Assembly (NCBI GenBank): GCA_964423205.1
Contig: CAYRDX010000058.1
Location: 1 to 29,710, forward strand
Direction: 5' to 3'
Length of the DNA: 29,710 nt
Source of the DNA: UBA6168 sp964423205
GTDB lineage: Bacteria > Bacteroidota > Bacteroidia > Chitinophagales > Saprospiraceae
Position 1 is the stretch's first letter. Each line of letters begins with the position of its first letter. A model generated the notes under the pieces. It saw only the letters and a list, made by a program, of their open reading frames with translations, was not told the DNA's origin and searched no databases. Below, in pieces: positions 26,897 to 29,710 of this stretch. The position numbers were made by a program, and so were the translations under genes.

Positions 26897-29512
26897 ATGA
26901 AAACAGCACTAATACTTTGCACTTTATTGTTTCCGGTCATCCTGTTTGCGCAAGAAAACAAAAACATCCCATTCTGGAATCACCAGTTGACTTTTGAGCA
27001 AAGGGCAGCAGATATCGTCAATCGATTATCATTAGAGGAAAAAGTGTCGCAGATGCTGAATGCTGCTCCCGCAATTCCGCGTTTTGGAATCCCCGCCTAT
27101 GATTGGTGGAACGAAGTACTACATGGCGTTGCCCGTACCCCCTTTCACGTCACGTCCTTTCCTCAGGCTATTGGCATGGCAGCAACATGGGATACCCTGT
27201 CATTGCGCCAAATGGCAAATTATTCTGCTTTGGAAGGAAGGGCAGTACACAACCGCGCTACAGAGTTGGGTCGGAATAATGAGCGCTACATGGGACTAAC
27301 TTATTGGACACCCAATATCAACATCTTCCGTGACCCGCGCTGGGGAAGAGGGCAGGAAACTTATGGCGAGGACCCATTTCTGACAGCAATGCTTGGCCGT
27401 GGTTTCGTGCATGGCCTGCAGGGCGACGACCCAAAATACCTGAAAGCGGCAGCATGTGCCAAACATTTTGCCGTACACAGTGGCCCGGAGCCTTCCCGGC
27501 ATTCCGACAATTATGAAGCTTCAGATTACGAATTGTGGGACACCTATTTGCCTGCTTTCAGAGAATTGGTGACCAAAGCAAAGGTTGCAGGAGTGATGTG
27601 CGCATATAATGCCTTTAGAACCCAACCATGTTGTGCCAATGACCTGCTCATGAACGATATATTGCGCAAACAGTGGAACTTCACAGGTTACGTTACGAGT
27701 GACTGCTGGGCACTGGATGATTTTTTCCGCTATCACAAAACTCATCCGGATGCAGTCAGTGCTGCTGTCGATGCGCTCATTCATGGCAATGACGTGGAAT
27801 GTGGGCAAAGTGTTTACAGTCGATTGGTGGAAGCAGTGAATAACGGCATGGTCGGTGAGAATTTAATCGACCAGGCGGTGAAAAGGCTCTTTACCATTCG
27901 ATTGCGCCTGGGCATGTTCGACCCCGTTGACATGGTGAAATATGCCCGGACTCCCTGGGCTGTTGTGGAGTCGGAACCGCATCAGGCGCATGCGCTCAAA
28001 ATGGCTCAACAGAGTATTGTGTTGTTGAAAAACGAAAACAATACGCTGCCCTTAAAAAAGAATCTTAAGAAAGTAGTGGTCTTGGGCCCTAATGCCGATA
28101 ACAAAATTTCCGTCCTGGGAAATTACAATGGAGTACCCAGCAAAATAGTCACCGTGCTGGAGGGTATTAAAACTAAACTGGGCCCTGAAGTAGAAGTTGA
28201 TTATGAAAAAGCAGTAAACTTTACCCACGACACCCTGATTGCTTATTCGGATTTGTCTGGTCGGTTTAGTATGCATGGAAAACCCGGTTTTAGCGCAGAA
28301 TATTTTAACAACAGAAATCTGGAAGGCACTCCAGTTTTACAGAGGCATGAAAAAGCTGTTGATTTTGTTTGGCAGGAAGGAGAGGATTTTTCACCTAATT
28401 TGAGGGCTTTCAACTTCTCAGCGCGGTTCATTTCTGAATTTAAATCCAATCAGGACGAAACCATCACATTTGAGGTGGAAGGAAACGATGGGTATAGACT
28501 GTTCATCAACGAAAATGAAGTAATAAATGCCTGGACAAGAAACAGATGGGGGCCCGGAAATTACAAACTCAAGGCTCAAAAGGATTCCGTTTATCAGTTC
28601 AAAATCGAATACTGGCAGGGTGATGGTGAGTCACGCCTACACCTAAGGTCGGGTAATTTTATGAAATCCAATCTCAAGGAGGTTGCCAAACGCTGTGCTG
28701 ATGCGGATGCCATCATTTTTGTTGGTGGTATTTCACCACAACTGGAAGGCGAAGAGATGCAGGTTAACGCGACTGGTTTTCTGGGTGGTGACCGCACCAG
28801 CATTTTGCTTCCCACGGTCCAGACAGACTTGTTAAAAGAACTAAAGGAAATTGGGAAACCGGTGGTGTTTGTGATGATGACAGGAAGTGCCGTTTCCATT
28901 CCCTGGGAAGATGAAAACCTCCCAGCCATTCTCAACGCATGGTACGGTGGTCAAAGCGCTGGAACTGCGGTAGCTGATGTGATTTTTGGCGACTATAATC
29001 CGGCTGGAAGGCTGCCCGTTACTTTTTACAAAAGTGATGCTGACCTGCCGGATTTCAAGGACTACAACATGGATAACCGCACATACCGTTACTTCAAAGG
29101 CACTCCTCTGTATCCATTTGGTTATGGGTTAAGTTTTAGTTCGTTCCAATACAGCGATATTAGATTGCCCAAAAAAGTGAAAGCCGGGAAAGCGCTTACC
29201 ATAAGTGCCAAGGTTACCAACACTGGCTCTATGGATGGAGAAGAGGTGGCCCAATTGTACATTTCATGGCCCGATGTGCTGAAAAAAAAACCGGTACGGG
29301 CACTAAAAGGATTTCAGCGATTCAGCCTGAAGTCTGGTGAAACCCGAAAAATTGAATTTCAATTAATGCCAGAAGACTTATCCTTAGTGGATGAAAAAGG
29401 AAAACTGTATCAGCCAAAATCTACTGCAATAATCAGTATTGGTGGCGGTCAGCCGGGTATGGTCCGAAAGACTACCAGTAATATTATAGCGGGTAATGTA
29501 AAAGTCCGCTGA
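26897..29512 (+). CDS. GH3 beta-xylosidase with PA14 insertion
   Basis: 871 aa with signal peptide (LILCTLLFPVILFAQ). GH3 N-terminal barrel: YDWWNEVLHGVAR, FPQAIGMAATWD, TYGEDPFLTAMLGRGFVHGLQGD, AACAKHFAVHSGPEPSRH, and the nucleophile Asp269 in GYVTSDCWALDDF. The GH3 C-terminal alpha/beta domain starts near residue 375 (SIVLLKNENNTLPL). It is interrupted by a PA14 module at about 453-586 (GFSAEYFNNRNLEG to YWQGDGESRLHL) and resumes with IIFVGGISPQLEGEEM. A fibronectin-III-like domain closes the protein (VTNTGSMDGEEVAQLYI). WWNEVLHGVAR and the SDC nucleophile motif are typical of beta-xylosidases and xylosidase/arabinosidases rather than beta-glucosidases. It would finish xylo-oligosaccharides to xylose in the periplasm. 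Confidence 0.93.
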   Translation: MKTALILCTLLFPVILFAQENKNIPFWNHQLTFEQRAADIVNRLSLEEKVSQMLNAAPAIPRFGIPAYDWWNEVLHGVARTPFHVTSFPQAIGMAATWDTLSLRQMANYSALEGRAVHNRATELGRNNERYMGLTYWTPNINIFRDPRWGRGQETYGEDPFLTAMLGRGFVHGLQGDDPKYLKAAACAKHFAVHSGPEPSRHSDNYEASDYELWDTYLPAFRELVTKAKVAGVMCAYNAFRTQPCCANDLLMNDILRKQWNFTGYVTSDCWALDDFFRYHKTHPDAVSAAVDALIHGNDVECGQSVYSRLVEAVNNGMVGENLIDQAVKRLFTIRLRLGMFDPVDMVKYARTPWAVVESEPHQAHALKMAQQSIVLLKNENNTLPLKKNLKKVVVLGPNADNKISVLGNYNGVPSKIVTVLEGIKTKLGPEVEVDYEKAVNFTHDTLIAYSDLSGRFSMHGKPGFSAEYFNNRNLEGTPVLQRHEKAVDFVWQEGEDFSPNLRAFNFSARFISEFKSNQDETITFEVEGNDGYRLFINENEVINAWTRNRWGPGNYKLKAQKDSVYQFKIEYWQGDGESRLHLRSGNFMKSNLKEVAKRCADADAIIFVGGISPQLEGEEMQVNATGFLGGDRTSILLPTVQTDLLKELKEIGKPVVFVMMTGSAVSIPWEDENLPAILNAWYGGQSAGTAVADVIFGDYNPAGRLPVTFYKSDADLPDFKDYNMDNRTYRYFKGTPLYPFGYGLSFSSFQYSDIRLPKKVKAGKALTISAKVTNTGSMDGEEVAQLYISWPDVLKKKPVRALKGFQRFSLKSGETRKIEFQLMPEDLSLVDEKGKLYQPKSTAIISIGGGQPGMVRKTTSNIIAGNVKVR

Positions 29513-29606
29513 GAAATTATTAACTCTGATAGGAAGAGTGTCGCTTCTGCAATTACCTTCGGCAAATAGTCCGGCAGACAGATAATCCTTAATAAATCCT
29601 GATGAC

Positions 29607-29690
29607 ATGAAAAGACTCATCCTATTTGTGCTGGCATTCACGTTTCTGTTTAACACCAGTAATTCTCACTTTGAAAAAAAGCTAAATTGA
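29607..29690 (+). pseudogene. 27-codon frame with signal-peptide-like start, possibly a truncated gene
   Basis: ATG at 29607 begins MKRLILFVLAFTFLFNTSNS, a convincing secretion signal, but the frame ends after HFEKKLN. The other two frames also close within about 40 bases. It follows the GH3 gene by 94 bp on the same strand, near the end of the window. It may be the 5' stub of a decayed or mis-assembled exported protein. Confidence 0.3.
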
Positions 29691-29710
29691 ATGGGTTAAT
29701 TGAATAAAAA

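Noticed and set aside
1..29710. CRISPR arrays, tRNA or rRNA genes, phage or toxin-antitoxin modules
   Set aside because: No regularly spaced repeats of CRISPR type, no tRNA-like cloverleaf or rRNA sequence and no matching protein motifs were seen on reading both strands.

Overview
The window comes from a Bacteroidota bacterium. The evidence is a SusC/SusD outer-membrane pair, TonB-dependent receptors with carboxypeptidase-regulatory-like N-termini, putative -7 promoter boxes of the TAnnTTTG type, weak Shine-Dalgarno sequences and balanced-to-AT-rich base composition. It looks like a scaffolded draft assembly: two runs of exactly 100 N (20413-20512 and 22435-22534) interrupt the main operon. 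Genes read across these runs as one continuous frame are artefacts.

Left part (1-8229). A cut-off c-type cytochrome (minus strand) is followed by a minus-strand block. This block holds an OmpR-type response regulator, its histidine kinase, and an outer-membrane beta-barrel TonB-dependent protein. Both the regulator promoter and the receptor promoter carry TTTTGAAG direct repeats with an exact 11-bp period, in the same phase relative to a -7 box. I read these as the regulator's own binding sites. Divergent from the regulator is a large FAD plus Fe-S dehydrogenase of the D-lactate / D-2-hydroxyglutarate type.

Middle (8230-11181). A 160-bp MITE-like element with a TAA target duplication lies directly before a gene of unknown function. 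Convergent to that gene is a LacI-family regulator. The 947-bp space between lacI and susC holds two near-palindromic operator candidates sharing CAATCGGTTGCA, putative divergent promoters, and an 83-codon open stretch that may be a decayed beta-barrel gene.

Right part (11182-29512) is a polysaccharide utilization locus for glucurono(arabino)xylan, all on the plus strand: susC, susD, GH115 alpha-glucuronidase, uxuA mannonate dehydratase (3' end lost in gap 1), GH67 alpha-glucuronidase (both ends lost), an SGNH acetyl esterase with an inserted beta-sandwich (5' end lost in gap 2), GH51 arabinofuranosidase, an SDR oxidoreductase that is probably the UxuB-type fructuronate reductase, and a GH3 beta-xylosidase with a PA14 insert. 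Together they would bind and import xylan fragments, remove (methyl)glucuronate, acetyl, arabinose and xylose, and feed the uronate through fructuronate and mannonate to KDG. No endo-xylanase, uronate isomerase (UxaC) or sugar-acid permease is visible, so those steps must be encoded elsewhere or hidden in the gaps. The window ends with a 27-codon secretion-signal-like frame.

I found no wholly new system. The most interesting signals are regulatory: the 11-bp phased arrays, the paired LacI operators and the MITE at a gene start.
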